Assembly (NCBI GenBank): GCA_028292505.1
Contig: JAQGMF010000003.1
Location: 173,808 to 237,807, forward strand
Direction: 5' to 3'
Source: Rhodocyclales bacterium
GTDB lineage: Bacteria; Pseudomonadota; Gammaproteobacteria; Burkholderiales; Rhodocyclaceae
DNA length: 64,000 bases
This document shows positions 38,721 to 47,193 of this stretch, one piece after another. The notes beneath the pieces were generated by a model. The model was not told the DNA's origin. It saw only the letters and a list, made by a program, of their open reading frames with translations, and made no database searches. The stretch's first letter is position 1; each line of letters starts with the position of its first letter. Both the position numbers and the translations under genes were made by a program.

Positions 38721-39767
38721 TTATGCGCCGGGGAACAAGTCCTTGTTCATGGCGCGGGGACGGGCTTCGGCGGGCGAGACGATATTGCGCTTCACCAAGT
38801 CTTGCAGGCACTGGTCGAGCGTCTGCATGCCGTACTGGCTGCCGGTCTGAATCGACGAGTACATTTGCGCCACCTTGTTCTCGCGGATCAGGTTGCGAAT
38901 GGCCGGCGTGCCGATCATGATTTCATGCGCTGCGACGCGGCCCTGACCATCTTTGGTCTTGAGCAGAGTCTGCGAGATCACCGCGCGCAGCGATTCCGAG
39001 AGCATGGCGCGCATCATTTCCTTTTCTTCGGCTGGGAACACGTCGACGATGCGGTCCACCGTTTTAGCGGCCGATGAGGTGTGCAACGTGCCGAATACCA
39101 GATGGCCTGTTTCGGCGGCGGTCATGGCGAGGCGAATCGTTTCCAGGTCGCGCAGCTCGCCGACCAGGATGATGTCCGGGTCTTCGCGCAGCGCACTGCG
39201 CAAGGCGTTGGAAAAGGACAGCGTGTCGCGCGACACCTCGCGTTGATTCATCAGACAACGCTTGGATTCATGCACGAATTCGATCGGGTCCTCGATGGTC
39301 AGGATATGGCCGTATTCGTTTTCGTTGAGATAGTCGACCATCGCCGCCAGCGTCGTCGACTTGCCCGAACCCGTCGGGCCGGTGACCAACACGATACCGC
39401 GCGGCTGGTTGGAAATGTCCTTGAAACTGCGCGGGCAATTCAGATCGTCCAGCGACAGCACCTTGGATGGAATCGTCCGGAACACTGCGCCGGCACCGCG
39501 ATTCTGGTTGAAGGCATTGACGCGGAAGCGTGCCAGGTTCGGCACGGCGAACGAGAAGTCGGTTTCGAGGAATTCCTCGTATTGCTTGCGCTGGCCGTCG
39601 TTCATGATGTCATACACCATGGCGTGCACGTCCTTGTGCTCCAGCGGCGGCAGGTTGATGCGGCGCACGTCGCCATTGACGCGGATCATTGGCGGCAGGC
39701 CGGCCGAAAGGTGCAAGTCCGAAGCCTTGTTCTTGACGGAGAAAGCGAGCAGTTCGGTGATGTCCAT
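38721..39767 (-). CDS. pilT: type IV pilus retraction ATPase PilT
   Basis: 348 residues from the ATG at 39767, opening MDITELLAFSVKNKASDLHL as in the family. Walker A GPTGSGKSTT, Asp box TIEDPIEFVH, Walker B ILVGELRD, His box FGTLHTSSAAKTVDRI and the C-terminal retraction motif AIRNLIRE are all present. It powers pilus retraction and twitching. It is divergent from yggS, a layout conserved in betaproteobacteria and gammaproteobacteria. Confidence 0.97.
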   Translation of the reverse strand: MDITELLAFSVKNKASDLHLSAGLPPMIRVNGDVRRINLPPLEHKDVHAMVYDIMNDGQRKQYEEFLETDFSFAVPNLARFRVNAFNQNRGAGAVFRTIPSKVLSLDDLNCPRSFKDISNQPRGIVLVTGPTGSGKSTTLAAMVDYLNENEYGHILTIEDPIEFVHESKRCLMNQREVSRDTLSFSNALRSALREDPDIILVGELRDLETIRLAMTAAETGHLVFGTLHTSSAAKTVDRIVDVFPAEEKEMMRAMLSESLRAVISQTLLKTKDGQGRVAAHEIMIGTPAIRNLIRENKVAQMYSSIQTGSQYGMQTLDQCLQDLVKRNIVSPAEARPRAMNKDLFPGA

Positions 39768-39891
39768 GGCGTTCTTCGATCCTGTCTGGTTGATATCTAA
39801 TCTCTTGAGCGCTGCGACGAGGCGAAGAATCTGCAAAAACGGCCTGCAGAAGTGCCCTGTTATACTTTCGGCGGCTCCCTTGGGAAGTTGA

Positions 39892-40599
39892 ATGGATTAT
39901 ATGACGGCGATTGCCGCCAACCTGCAAGCAGTTCGTACCCGTATTGCCGCCGCTGAGCGGGAATCGGGGCGTACCGTTGCGAATGCGACGCCCGCAGTGA
40001 CACTTCTGGCCGTCTCCAAGACCTGGCCGCCTACAGCCATACGCGCGGCGCACGCCGCCGGTCAGCGCGCATTCGCAGAGAGCTATGTGCAGGAAGGCAT
40101 CGACAAGCAATCTTCGCTGCACGACATCGCCCTGGCGTGGCACTTCATTGGGCCGGTACAAAGCAACAAGACGCGCGTCGTGGCCGAACATTTCGATTGG
40201 GTCCATTCGATCGAACGCGAAAAAATCGCTCAGCGCCTTTCCGAACAACGCCGGGTGGATTTGTCGCCCTTGCAGGTATGCCTGCAAATCAATGTCAGTG
40301 GCGAGGCCAGCAAGAGCGGTGTATCGCCCCGGGACGCGCAGCTTCTGGCCAGCGCTGTTACAAAATTGCCGCGTCTGCGATTGCGAGGTTTGATGTGCAT
40401 TCCCGAACCGACGGATGACGTTGTCCTGCAGCGTCGGCGTTTCGCACAATTGCGCGAACTTCTTGCAACGCTCAATGGCGATCTGGGCCTGAGCATGGAT
40501 ACACTCTCTATGGGCATGTCGGACGATCTTGAAGCGGCAATCGCCGAAGGCGCGACAATCGTCCGCGTTGGTACCGCAATCTTCGGAGCGCGCGTTTGA
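39892..40599 (+). CDS. yggS: pyridoxal-phosphate homeostasis protein (YggS/PROSC family)
   Basis: 235 residues. The PLP lysine is in LLAVSKTWP, followed by FAESYVQEG, WHFIGPVQSNKTR and the phosphate-binding SMGMSDDLEAAIAEGATIVRVGTAIFG. It is a cytosolic PLP carrier without known catalysis, keeping vitamin B6 and amino-acid pools balanced. It heads the yggS-proC-yggT-yggU run. A GC-rich repeat separates it from proC. Confidence 0.96.
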   Translation: MDYMTAIAANLQAVRTRIAAAERESGRTVANATPAVTLLAVSKTWPPTAIRAAHAAGQRAFAESYVQEGIDKQSSLHDIALAWHFIGPVQSNKTRVVAEHFDWVHSIEREKIAQRLSEQRRVDLSPLQVCLQINVSGEASKSGVSPRDAQLLASAVTKLPRLRLRGLMCIPEPTDDVVLQRRRFAQLRELLATLNGDLGLSMDTLSMGMSDDLEAAIAEGATIVRVGTAIFGARV

Positions 40600-40633
40600 A
40601 AATACATCGATACTTGTGTTCGGGAGAGGCGTC

Positions 40634-40685
40634 AGGAGTGAGGAGTCTGGAACTCCTCACTCCTCACTCCTCACTCCTCACTCTT
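40634..40685. repeat. heptad repeat (ACTCCTC) with a 13-base perfect hairpin
   Basis: AGGAGTGAGGAGT (40634-40646) pairs perfectly with ACTCCTCACTCCT (40652-40664) across a 5-base loop. The right arm continues as further copies of the 7-base unit CACTCCT up to about 40685, ending only 10 bases before the proC start codon. It would fold in the yggS-proC transcript. Confidence 0.85.
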
Positions 40686-40694
40686 TACTGAAAA

Positions 40695-41519
40695 ATGAAA
40701 ATCACTTTTCTGGGTGGTGGCAACATGGCTTCCGCATTGATCGGCGGCATGCTGCAACAGGGCTTTGCCGCGCATGACATTCAGGTTGTCGAATTGCAAG
40801 AGTCCGGGCGCGAACGCCTGCAGCGCGACTTCGGCGTGCGTGCGGTCGACCGCCTCGATGCGCAGGCGCTCGGTTGCGACGTGCTGTTGCTGGCCGTCAA
40901 GCCGCAGCAGATGCGTGCCGCGCTGGCACCACTCGCCGGGCAATTGGTGCGACAACTGATCGTCAGCATCGCCGCAGGTTTGCGCCTGCAGGATATTTCA
41001 CGCTGGCTCGGCGGCTATCCCACGCTGGTACGCGCCATGCCCAACACGCCGGCGCTGATCGGCATGGGTGTCACGGGCCTGTATGCCGATGCGAGCGTTG
41101 CGGCAGAAGGGCGTGAAGCGGTGAGCCGCATCATGCGTGCAGTGGGCAGCAGCGTATGGCTCGACGATGAAGCGCAGATGGACGCGGTGACGGCCATCTC
41201 GGGCAGTGGTCCGGCATACGTGTTCTACTTTATTGAAGCCTTGCAGGCGGCGGGGGAGAATCTGGGCCTTGGCGCCGAGACGGCGCGCACCCTGGCGCTT
41301 GAAACCATGGTCGGTGCGGCGACGCTGGCCGTGCGCAGCAATGAATCAGCGGCTGTGTTGCGCGAGCGCGTGACCTCGAAGGGCGGCACGACCGAAGCGG
41401 CATTGCGCAGCATGGCTGACGATGGCTTGCCGGCCATCGTCGAACGCGCTACGCGCGCCGCCGCCCTGCGTGGCGGCGAACTCGGTCTGCAGCTGGGAAG
41501 CGATGAAAATTCGAATTGA
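40695..41519 (+). CDS. proC: pyrroline-5-carboxylate reductase
   Basis: 274 residues. The Rossmann start MKITFLGGGNMASALIGGML, the VLLLAVKPQQM segment, VRAMPNTPALIGMG and the C-terminal signature TAISGSGPAYVFYFIEAL with VTSKGGTTEAAL are all present. It makes the last step of proline synthesis using NAD(P)H. The start lacks a strong ribosome site, because a repeat array fills the upstream region. Confidence 0.97.
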   Translation: MKITFLGGGNMASALIGGMLQQGFAAHDIQVVELQESGRERLQRDFGVRAVDRLDAQALGCDVLLLAVKPQQMRAALAPLAGQLVRQLIVSIAAGLRLQDISRWLGGYPTLVRAMPNTPALIGMGVTGLYADASVAAEGREAVSRIMRAVGSSVWLDDEAQMDAVTAISGSGPAYVFYFIEALQAAGENLGLGAETARTLALETMVGAATLAVRSNESAAVLRERVTSKGGTTEAALRSMADDGLPAIVERATRAAALRGGELGLQLGSDENSN

Positions 41520-41580
41520 ATAAATGCTTTTGGAATTATTCCACGCACCACATCGAAACGCAATTTAAAGACGGCGCCCT

Positions 41581-42120
41581 ATGCTTACTCAAATGATTGT
41601 TTACCTGCTGCAGACCATCGCAGGTTTTTTCACCATGATGCTACTGGTGCGCACCGCGATGCGCTGGATGCGCATTTCCTTCGTCAATCAGATCGGACAG
41701 TTCGTGCTGACCACCACCAACTGGGCCGTGATGCCCTTGCAGCGCGTCCTGCCCAGCGTCGGGCGCCTCGACTTGTCGTCTCTGATACCGGCGTGGTTGT
41801 TGCAGGTGGTGCTGGTATTGCTGATCGCGGTGATTAGCGGCTATGGCTTCTCCGATCCGCTGGAAGCCGTGCTGCGCGCTTGTGGCATTGGCGCACTGGA
41901 ACTGCTGCGCTCTGCGCTGTACCTGCTGATGTTCGTCGTCATCCTCGGCGCGGTCATCTCCTGGGTGAATCCGCGCGCGCCAATGGCGCCGATGCTGAAT
42001 GTGTTGACACGGCCATTCCTCGACCCGATCCGTCGTATCGTGCCGCCCGTTGCGAATATCGATCTGTCGCCGCTGGTGTTGCTGGTCATCGTCCAATTGC
42101 TGCTTATTGCCATGGCATGA
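41581..42120 (+). CDS. yggT: YggT family membrane protein
   Basis: 179 residues with about four to five hydrophobic segments in two similar halves, each with a YggT-type block: QFVLTTTNWAVMPLQRVLPSVGRLDLSSLIPAWLL-like in the first and NVLTRPFLDPIRRIVPPVANIDLSPLVL in the second. The role is unknown; relatives affect osmotic tolerance and pigment or division proteins. Its stop overlaps the yggU start (ATGA). Confidence 0.92.
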   Translation: MLTQMIVYLLQTIAGFFTMMLLVRTAMRWMRISFVNQIGQFVLTTTNWAVMPLQRVLPSVGRLDLSSLIPAWLLQVVLVLLIAVISGYGFSDPLEAVLRACGIGALELLRSALYLLMFVVILGAVISWVNPRAPMAPMLNVLTRPFLDPIRRIVPPVANIDLSPLVLLVIVQLLLIAMA

Positions 42121-42416
42121 ACTGGTTGCAGCGCGCCAGCGATGGCACGATCACGCTGACCCTGCACGCCCAGCCCGGCGCCAAGCGCACCGAGTTCGTC
42201 GGCCTGCATGGCGAAGCGCTGAAAATCCGTCTTGCTGCACCGCCGATTGACGGCAAAGCCAATGCGGTGCTGACAAGCTTCCTGGCGAAGTATCTGGGTG
42301 TGCCCAAAGCGGCGATCAATATCCTCAGCGGCGAGAGTTCGCGCCACAAGATTCTATGGGTGCAGGGTGCCAGCGAGGCCGCACTGGCAAGGCTGGAAGG
42401 TGAGGCGGAGGCGTAG
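42117..42416 (+). CDS. yggU: DUF167 (YggU) family protein
   Basis: 99 residues from the ATG at 42117, overlapping yggT by 4 bases. The family pattern is clear: ITLTLHAQPGAKRTEFVGLHG, LKIRLAAPPIDGKANAVL and ISGESSRHK-like LSGESSRHKILWVQG. Function is not established. It closes the yggS-proC-yggT-yggU operon and is followed at once by a palindromic repeat. Confidence 0.93.
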   Translation: MNWLQRASDGTITLTLHAQPGAKRTEFVGLHGEALKIRLAAPPIDGKANAVLTSFLAKYLGVPKAAINILSGESSRHKILWVQGASEAALARLEGEAEA

Positions 42417-42496
42417 GTTGGGCTGAGCCGGGTTTGGAAAAATGAGGATGCCCAACGCGGGTGACCGATGTTGGGCATCGCTTCGCTCAGCCCAAC
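42417..42496. repeat. nested inverted repeat (REP-like), also candidate terminator
   Basis: The outer arms GTTGGGCTGAGC (42417-42428) and GCTCAGCCCAAC (42485-42496) are perfect complements. Inside them GATGCCCAAC (42447-42456) faces GTTGGGCATC (42470-42479). The element starts directly at the yggU stop and ends before the convergent GGDEF gene. There is no T-run. The GTTGGGC core appears four times. Confidence 0.8.
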
Positions 42497-42510
42497 TTAC
42501 CCATATATCA

Positions 42511-44289
42511 TCAACCCGCTTCGACGCGGTTCTTGCCGGCGCGCTTGGCGCGGTACATGGCCTTGTCGGCGCGGTCGGTAGCCGCTTCGGCATCTTCGCC
42601 GATAGCCAGTTCGGTGACGCCGGCGCTGAAGGTGATCAGCAATTTCTTGTTGTCATGCAGGAAGAAGCGTTTGGTGAGTTCGCGTTGCAGGCGCGTCAGC
42701 GCGACGATGGCGTCGTCGACGACCGTGTCCGGCAGCACAATCAGAAACTCTTCGCCGCCGTAGCGCCCGCAGGAGTCTTGTGGGCGCAGTGTCTCCGCAA
42801 TGACGCGGGCGAGGTGGCGCAGCGCATCGTCGCCGGTGGCGTGACCGTAGGTATCGTTGAGCAGTTTGAAGTTGTCCACGTCGAGCAAGGCGATGCACAG
42901 ACGCGAGCTACGGCGCTGTTGACGCGCCATTTCGCGTGTCAGGATTTCTTCCAGCCCCTTGCGATTCAGTGTGCCCGTGAGCGGGTCGTGGCGCACCAGT
43001 TCGCTGGCGTGCTGCAGCTCGTCTTCAAGTCGTCCGATTTCCTTGTAGGCCTGATCGACGGTGGAGCGCAGCGACGACAATTCGCTTTGCGAACGTCGTG
43101 TGTGCCCTTCGATCAAACGCGTTTCCGCCAGCACTTCGTCTACCAGTCCGGTGAGCTCTGCGAGACTCGTGGCGTGGCCGACACGTTCTGCAAAGACCTC
43201 GATCTTCGAGTGATAGGTGCCGGTCGAGTCGGCCAGTTCGCTCAGGCGATCGATGAAATGCGCCAGCATGTCGCGCAGCTTTTCGTGCGCGTCGGAAAGA
43301 CTGCGCTTGAGCGTGCCCTGCTTGTAGATGACATCGCGCAGACGCTCGCGTAGTTCGTCGAGCACCTTCTTGTCCAGCGGCCGCGAGAACAGCTCCAGCA
43401 CCATCGACATCTGGCCCTGCATCCATTTGTCTTCGACAGCCAGTTCACTGATGTTCTCGATGATCAGCTGCAATAGATTCATCAGCGCCTGACGGATGTA
43501 GCTCTGGTCCTGCACGACCCATTGCACCTTGTAGGAGAACTCCTGCAGTTGCGCTTCGAACTGGGCTTCGTCGAGTTCTTCGGGTTTCTGCAGGGCCTTG
43601 GCCAACAACGATGCTTGCTGGACGAGTTCGGGCGTGTCGATCAGCAATATGCCAATGGCGTTTTCAAGAGTTTGACCGATGATGCTGCGCCAGGCTTCCG
43701 GCGCCCGCTCCATCTCCACGTGCTTTGGATGCGCGGTAACGGCAGGACTTGCCGCCACGGGCATGTCGATGCCATCCGCATCTTTGACATCAATGGGAGG
43801 TTTGTGCGCCGTATTGGCCTGCGACCAGCCGCGCAGCATGCCTTGCAGACGACCGAATAGCACTGCCGCATCACTGCCGCTGCTGCTCTCCAGTACATGT
43901 GTGAGTGCATCCATCTTGGTCTGACTGGTCATGCCGGTAACGGGGCGCTCGTACTGTGTCAGCAGCTCGCGAATCAGTGTGCCCCAGGCTGGGGTCTCGG
44001 GCGCCTTCTCGCCGAGAAGCGCAATCAGTTGTGTCTTGAAGGATTGCCAGTTGCGCTCGCCAATGGCCGTCTCGAAACGACGCGTGGCCTTCAACTGTTC
44101 AGCCGTGGCGCGCGGCAGCCCAGCTGCAATCATCTTGAACTGGCGCTCGGGGAATACTTCCTCGGCATGCGTGCCGGCGATCTGGTGGTACAGCTCGCCG
44201 TAATTGTCGGGCGTGGGCGGTTTGCGTTGCGCAGCGAGACGACGCAACACTTCTCGTGCTATTTCAGAAGGTGTGCCGAATTCTGCCAT
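42511..44289 (-). CDS. diguanylate cyclase (GGDEF domain) with long helical N-terminal region
   Basis: 592 residues, without membrane segments. The C-terminal GGDEF domain contains DPLTGTLNRKGLEEIL, the catalytic GGEEF at 511-515 and, exactly five residues earlier, the inhibitory-site motif RPQD (502-505). It should therefore make c-di-GMP and be feedback-inhibited. The first 420 residues are largely helical, starting EIAREVLRRLAAQRKPPTPDNYGELYHQIAG, and end in a coiled coil before the cyclase. It lies downstream of the NarL-type regulator gene and may belong with the same signalling unit controlling pili or matrix. Confidence 0.93.
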   Translation of the reverse strand: MAEFGTPSEIAREVLRRLAAQRKPPTPDNYGELYHQIAGTHAEEVFPERQFKMIAAGLPRATAEQLKATRRFETAIGERNWQSFKTQLIALLGEKAPETPAWGTLIRELLTQYERPVTGMTSQTKMDALTHVLESSSGSDAAVLFGRLQGMLRGWSQANTAHKPPIDVKDADGIDMPVAASPAVTAHPKHVEMERAPEAWRSIIGQTLENAIGILLIDTPELVQQASLLAKALQKPEELDEAQFEAQLQEFSYKVQWVVQDQSYIRQALMNLLQLIIENISELAVEDKWMQGQMSMVLELFSRPLDKKVLDELRERLRDVIYKQGTLKRSLSDAHEKLRDMLAHFIDRLSELADSTGTYHSKIEVFAERVGHATSLAELTGLVDEVLAETRLIEGHTRRSQSELSSLRSTVDQAYKEIGRLEDELQHASELVRHDPLTGTLNRKGLEEILTREMARQQRRSSRLCIALLDVDNFKLLNDTYGHATGDDALRHLARVIAETLRPQDSCGRYGGEEFLIVLPDTVVDDAIVALTRLQRELTKRFFLHDNKKLLITFSAGVTELAIGEDAEAATDRADKAMYRAKRAGKNRVEAG

Positions 44290-44360
44290 GCTGATGAACG
44301 CCCCGATTTCTGTCGTTATGCCACGGCACTAAATGTGCAGTGCCGTTTGCTGCCACAGGC

Positions 44361-45002
44361 TCATTCGACGAGTCCGTGTTTGAGTCCGTAATGTGTCAGC
44401 TCCGCATTATTGCGCAGCTTCATTTTTTCCAGCAGACGTGCGCGATAAACGCTCACTGTCTTCACGCTCAGGTTCAGCTGTTCGGCAATCTGCGTCAGCG
44501 TCTTGCCCGATGAAATCATGCACAGCGTCTGGTATTCGCGATCCGATAATTTTTCGTGCGGCGGACGTTCGACGTCTTCGCCGATCACGTTGGCCAGTTC
44601 TTCGGCCACCGCTGCGCTTACATATTTCTTGCCCGCCGCGACTTGCCGGATAGCGGTCACCAATTGCTCCGGTGCTCCTTGCTTGGACAGATAACCGGCG
44701 GCCCCGGCACGCAACGCCCGCACCGCATATTGCTCCTCAGGGTGCATCGAGAGAATCAGCACCGGCAGTCGCGGGAATTCCTTCCTCACCAGTTTGAGCG
44801 TATCGATGCCATTGCGATCCGGCATCGAGACATCCATCAGCACCACGTCGCACTGGGTGTTGCGCAGCACCTGCAAGGCTTTCACACCACCATCGGCTTC
44901 GGCGACGACTTCCAGATCTTCCGTATCGGAGAGTATTTGCTTGAGTCCCTGACGGATGATGGCATGGTCGTCGGCAATGAGGACGCGGATCTTTTGATTC
45001 AT
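44361..45002 (-). CDS. NarL/FixJ-family response regulator
   Basis: 213 residues. The receiver has acidic DD (11-12), phospho-acceptor Asp57 in VVLMDVSMPDRNG, and the lysine in GYLSKQGA. A LuxR-type helix-turn-helix follows: KLSDREYQTLCMISSGKTLTQIAEQL and LSVKTVSVYRARLLEKM. It is the next gene after the histidine kinase (22-base gap) and presumably its partner. Targets are unknown. Confidence 0.94.
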   Translation of the reverse strand: MNQKIRVLIADDHAIIRQGLKQILSDTEDLEVVAEADGGVKALQVLRNTQCDVVLMDVSMPDRNGIDTLKLVRKEFPRLPVLILSMHPEEQYAVRALRAGAAGYLSKQGAPEQLVTAIRQVAAGKKYVSAAVAEELANVIGEDVERPPHEKLSDREYQTLCMISSGKTLTQIAEQLNLSVKTVSVYRARLLEKMKLRNNAELTHYGLKHGLVE

Positions 45003-45024
45003 GTAACGAATTTATCCTTCGTAT

Positions 45025-46554
45025 TCAAGCCTGTCCAGCCGAAAAAGCACTGCTCTCACGGCTCATTTCACCGCGCAAAGGGTGAAGCGGTACGCGCAGG
45101 ACGACCGTCGTGCCGTGCGGCATGCGTGGCTGGATCAGCATCGTACCGCCCATGCTGTCGAGGCGTTCGCGGATGCTGCGCAAGCCGAACGATTTCGGTT
45201 TGCCCAAATCCGCGCTCTTCATGCCGCGACCGTTGTCGCTGACTTCCAGCACGATTTCGTCGCCTTCCTGCATCAAGCGTACTTCCACGTGTTTGGCATT
45301 GGCGTGCTTGCTGATGTTGGTGAGCGCCTCCTGATAAGTGCGAAAGAGCGCAATCGCCGCGTCTTCGGATGTCTCGATATCGTGATCGGCGCACAGCACG
45401 TCGCACGGTATGCCAGTGCGATGCTGGAAATCTTCGGCATGACTCTCGACCGCTGCGGCCAGACCGAATTCTTTCAGGATGCCGGGACGCAGTTCGCGTG
45501 CCACGCGTCCTGTTGTAGTGATCGCATCATCGAGCATCACCTCGATCTGACGCAGGCGTTCGAGTTGCGGCGATGCCGGTTCCATCTTGCCGGCCAGCAG
45601 CGAAGCCGAAATCTTGATGCCGACCAACGTGCCGCCCAACACATCGTGAATGTCGCGCGCGATACGGTCGCGCTCCTCTTCCTTGGCGCGCTGCAAGTGA
45701 TTGGACAGCTCGGCCAGTTGCGCGCGCGACGCGCGTAACTCCGCTTCCACCAGCTTGCTTTGCGTAATGTTCCACATCACGCCTTCCCAGATATGTGCGC
45801 CGTTCTCTAACTCGCGCGGCGAGCAGCGTAGATTGATCCACTTGATATCAGCGCCTGGAGGTAGAACGCGCCCCTCCCAGTTCAGCGTCGCATGACGTTC
45901 GGTTGACATCGTCAGTGCGCTGAAGAAGTCCTCGCGATCATCCGGCACGATCATGCCAGCGAGCGGGCTGTCGCGCGACAGCAGCGTCTCCGCGCTCATG
46001 CCCAGCAGCATCTGACTTGCTTCACTGACGTAGAGAAATTGCGGCATGCCTTCCGGCGTAACTTGCATCTGGAATAACATGCCAGGGACATTCGCTGCCA
46101 ACGCGCGGAAGCGTTCGTCATTCACGCGCATCGTATCCAGCGCCGTACGCCGCTCGCGGCGCATGCACGCCTCGCGGCGTTCGCGTTCGATCACTGGTGC
46201 AAGTCTGCCCAATCGGACGAGATCGATGCAATCCTGCGCGCCGGCTTGCATCGCCTTGCATGCTTCCGTCTCGTTGATCTTGCTCGACACGACAATGAAG
46301 GGAATATCGCGATTGCTTTGCTGCAACATGTCCAGCGCTGTCAGCACCGAACAATCCTTCACGTCGAAACCGGCGATCACTACATCCCATTCATCGTTCT
46401 TGAGCGCCTCGCGCAGCGTTGCCGCGTCGCATACGCAACGTCCTTTCACGGCATAAGCCAAGCCTTCGAGGTGCTTGCGCAGACGCGATACAGCCGCCTC
46501 GTCGCTTTCGACGAACAATATTCTGAGGGCTGTCGAATTGGAGCTTGTATGCAT
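45025..46554 (-). CDS. hybrid-like histidine kinase with pseudo-receiver, PAS and HisKA_3 domains
   Basis: 509 residues from the ATG at 46554, preceded by GGAGG. Residues 10-120 fold like a receiver, but the phospho-acceptor position is Gly62 in VVIAGFD, so phosphorylation there is unlikely. A PAS domain (about 145-270) follows, then the HisKA_3 box DRIARDIHDVLGGTLVGIK with His303, and an ATPase domain with DNGRGMKSADLGKPKSFGLRSIRERL. No membrane helix is visible, so it senses a cytosolic cue. It reads into the NarL-type regulator gene. Confidence 0.9.
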   Translation of the reverse strand: MHTSSNSTALRILFVESDEAAVSRLRKHLEGLAYAVKGRCVCDAATLREALKNDEWDVVIAGFDVKDCSVLTALDMLQQSNRDIPFIVVSSKINETEACKAMQAGAQDCIDLVRLGRLAPVIERERREACMRRERRTALDTMRVNDERFRALAANVPGMLFQMQVTPEGMPQFLYVSEASQMLLGMSAETLLSRDSPLAGMIVPDDREDFFSALTMSTERHATLNWEGRVLPPGADIKWINLRCSPRELENGAHIWEGVMWNITQSKLVEAELRASRAQLAELSNHLQRAKEEERDRIARDIHDVLGGTLVGIKISASLLAGKMEPASPQLERLRQIEVMLDDAITTTGRVARELRPGILKEFGLAAAVESHAEDFQHRTGIPCDVLCADHDIETSEDAAIALFRTYQEALTNISKHANAKHVEVRLMQEGDEIVLEVSDNGRGMKSADLGKPKSFGLRSIRERLDSMGGTMLIQPRMPHGTTVVLRVPLHPLRGEMSRESSAFSAGQA

Positions 46555-46614
46555 GAAACCTCCGCTGTGTCGCGCGGACGAAGATAGCATGACTCATCAT
46601 CAATCAAATGAGCG

Positions 46615-46645
46615 TTGCGTTACGAGCGCGTGCTTCCCGTATAAT
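46615..46645 (+). promoter_or_regulatory. candidate promoter of the tRNA pair
   Basis: TATAAT (46640-46645) is a perfect -10 box, 12 bases before the first tRNA base. The best -35 match is TTGCGT (46615-46620), 19 bases away. A GCGCC segment follows the -10, a G/C-rich discriminator typical of stable-RNA promoters. Confidence 0.65.
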
Positions 46646-46657
46646 GCGCCGCCAGTT

Positions 46658-46733
46658 GCCGCTTTAGCTCAGTTGGTAGAGCAACCGCCTTGTAAGCGGT
46701 AGGTCGTCAGTTCGAATCCGACAAGCGGCACCA
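46658..46733 (+). tRNA. tRNA-Thr (TGT anticodon)
   Basis: 76 bases including CCA. Acceptor stem GCCGCTT/AAGCGGC, D arm GCTCAGTTGGTAGAGC, anticodon stem ACCGC/GCGGT with loop CTTGTAA, T arm TCGTC-AGTTCGAATC-CGACA. All stems pair. Confidence 0.96.
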
Positions 46734-46785
46734 CCCGAAAATCTTGACAAGTCCCTGTATCTACCCTATAGTTTCGCCTCTCTGA

Positions 46786-46862
46786 CGCGGGGTGGAGCAG
46801 TCTGGCAGCTCGTCGGGCTCATAACCCGAAGGTCACAGGTTCAAATCCTGTCCCCGCAACCA
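46786..46862 (+). tRNA. initiator tRNA-fMet (CAT anticodon)
   Basis: 77 bases including CCA. The initiator hallmarks are present: an unpaired C1-A72 (CGCGGGG against CCCCGCA) and three consecutive G:C pairs in the anticodon stem (GGGCTCATAACCC). It follows the tRNA-Thr by 52 bases and probably shares its promoter. Confidence 0.97.
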
Positions 46863-46870
46863 AACACGAT

Positions 46871-46906
46871 AAGGGCTTAGCGAACGCGCTAGGCCCTTTT
46901 TGTTTT
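46871..46906 (+). terminator. terminator after the tRNA pair
   Basis: AAGGGCTTAGCG pairs with CGCTAGGCCCTT (one G:T pair) around the loop AACG, followed by TTTTTGTTTT. Confidence 0.85.
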
Positions 46907-47193
46907 GTATCGCCATATCCAGCATGTTGCCTCGGGCTGAGGTTGTGGATTTGTCGGATTATGACAAATGCATCATCCAGCCGGAGTCGGATTTCGCAGG
47001 AAGGCTGCGAGCATCCGCAAAATCACGTGCTAGGTGAATTCGGTAAGACCCCGAGATCGCATCCCATTGGCAACGTAAGTCACAAATGCTTGCAGACGAA
47101 GCTGCCTCTTCGGGCGCAAATTCTTGAGTACCTGCTATCAGCTACCTAGAGTGAAGAATGTCGGCTCGGGCCGATGTTTGGCGGAGGTGGCTG
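46907..47193. other. intergenic stretch, no gene recognised
   Basis: About 290 bases between the tRNA terminator and the M48 peptidase gene. A 68-codon frame (46943-47149, plus) has no motif or signal. Nothing else is supported. The peptidase promoter should lie here. Confidence 0.4.

Noticed and set aside
38940..38960. Second RutR-like dyad (TGACCA-TCTT-TGGTC)
   Set aside because: The spacer is four bases instead of two, the arm is incomplete and it lies inside pilT coding sequence.
40634..40685. CRISPR-like array before proC
   Set aside because: Simple 7-base tandem repeat without spacers.
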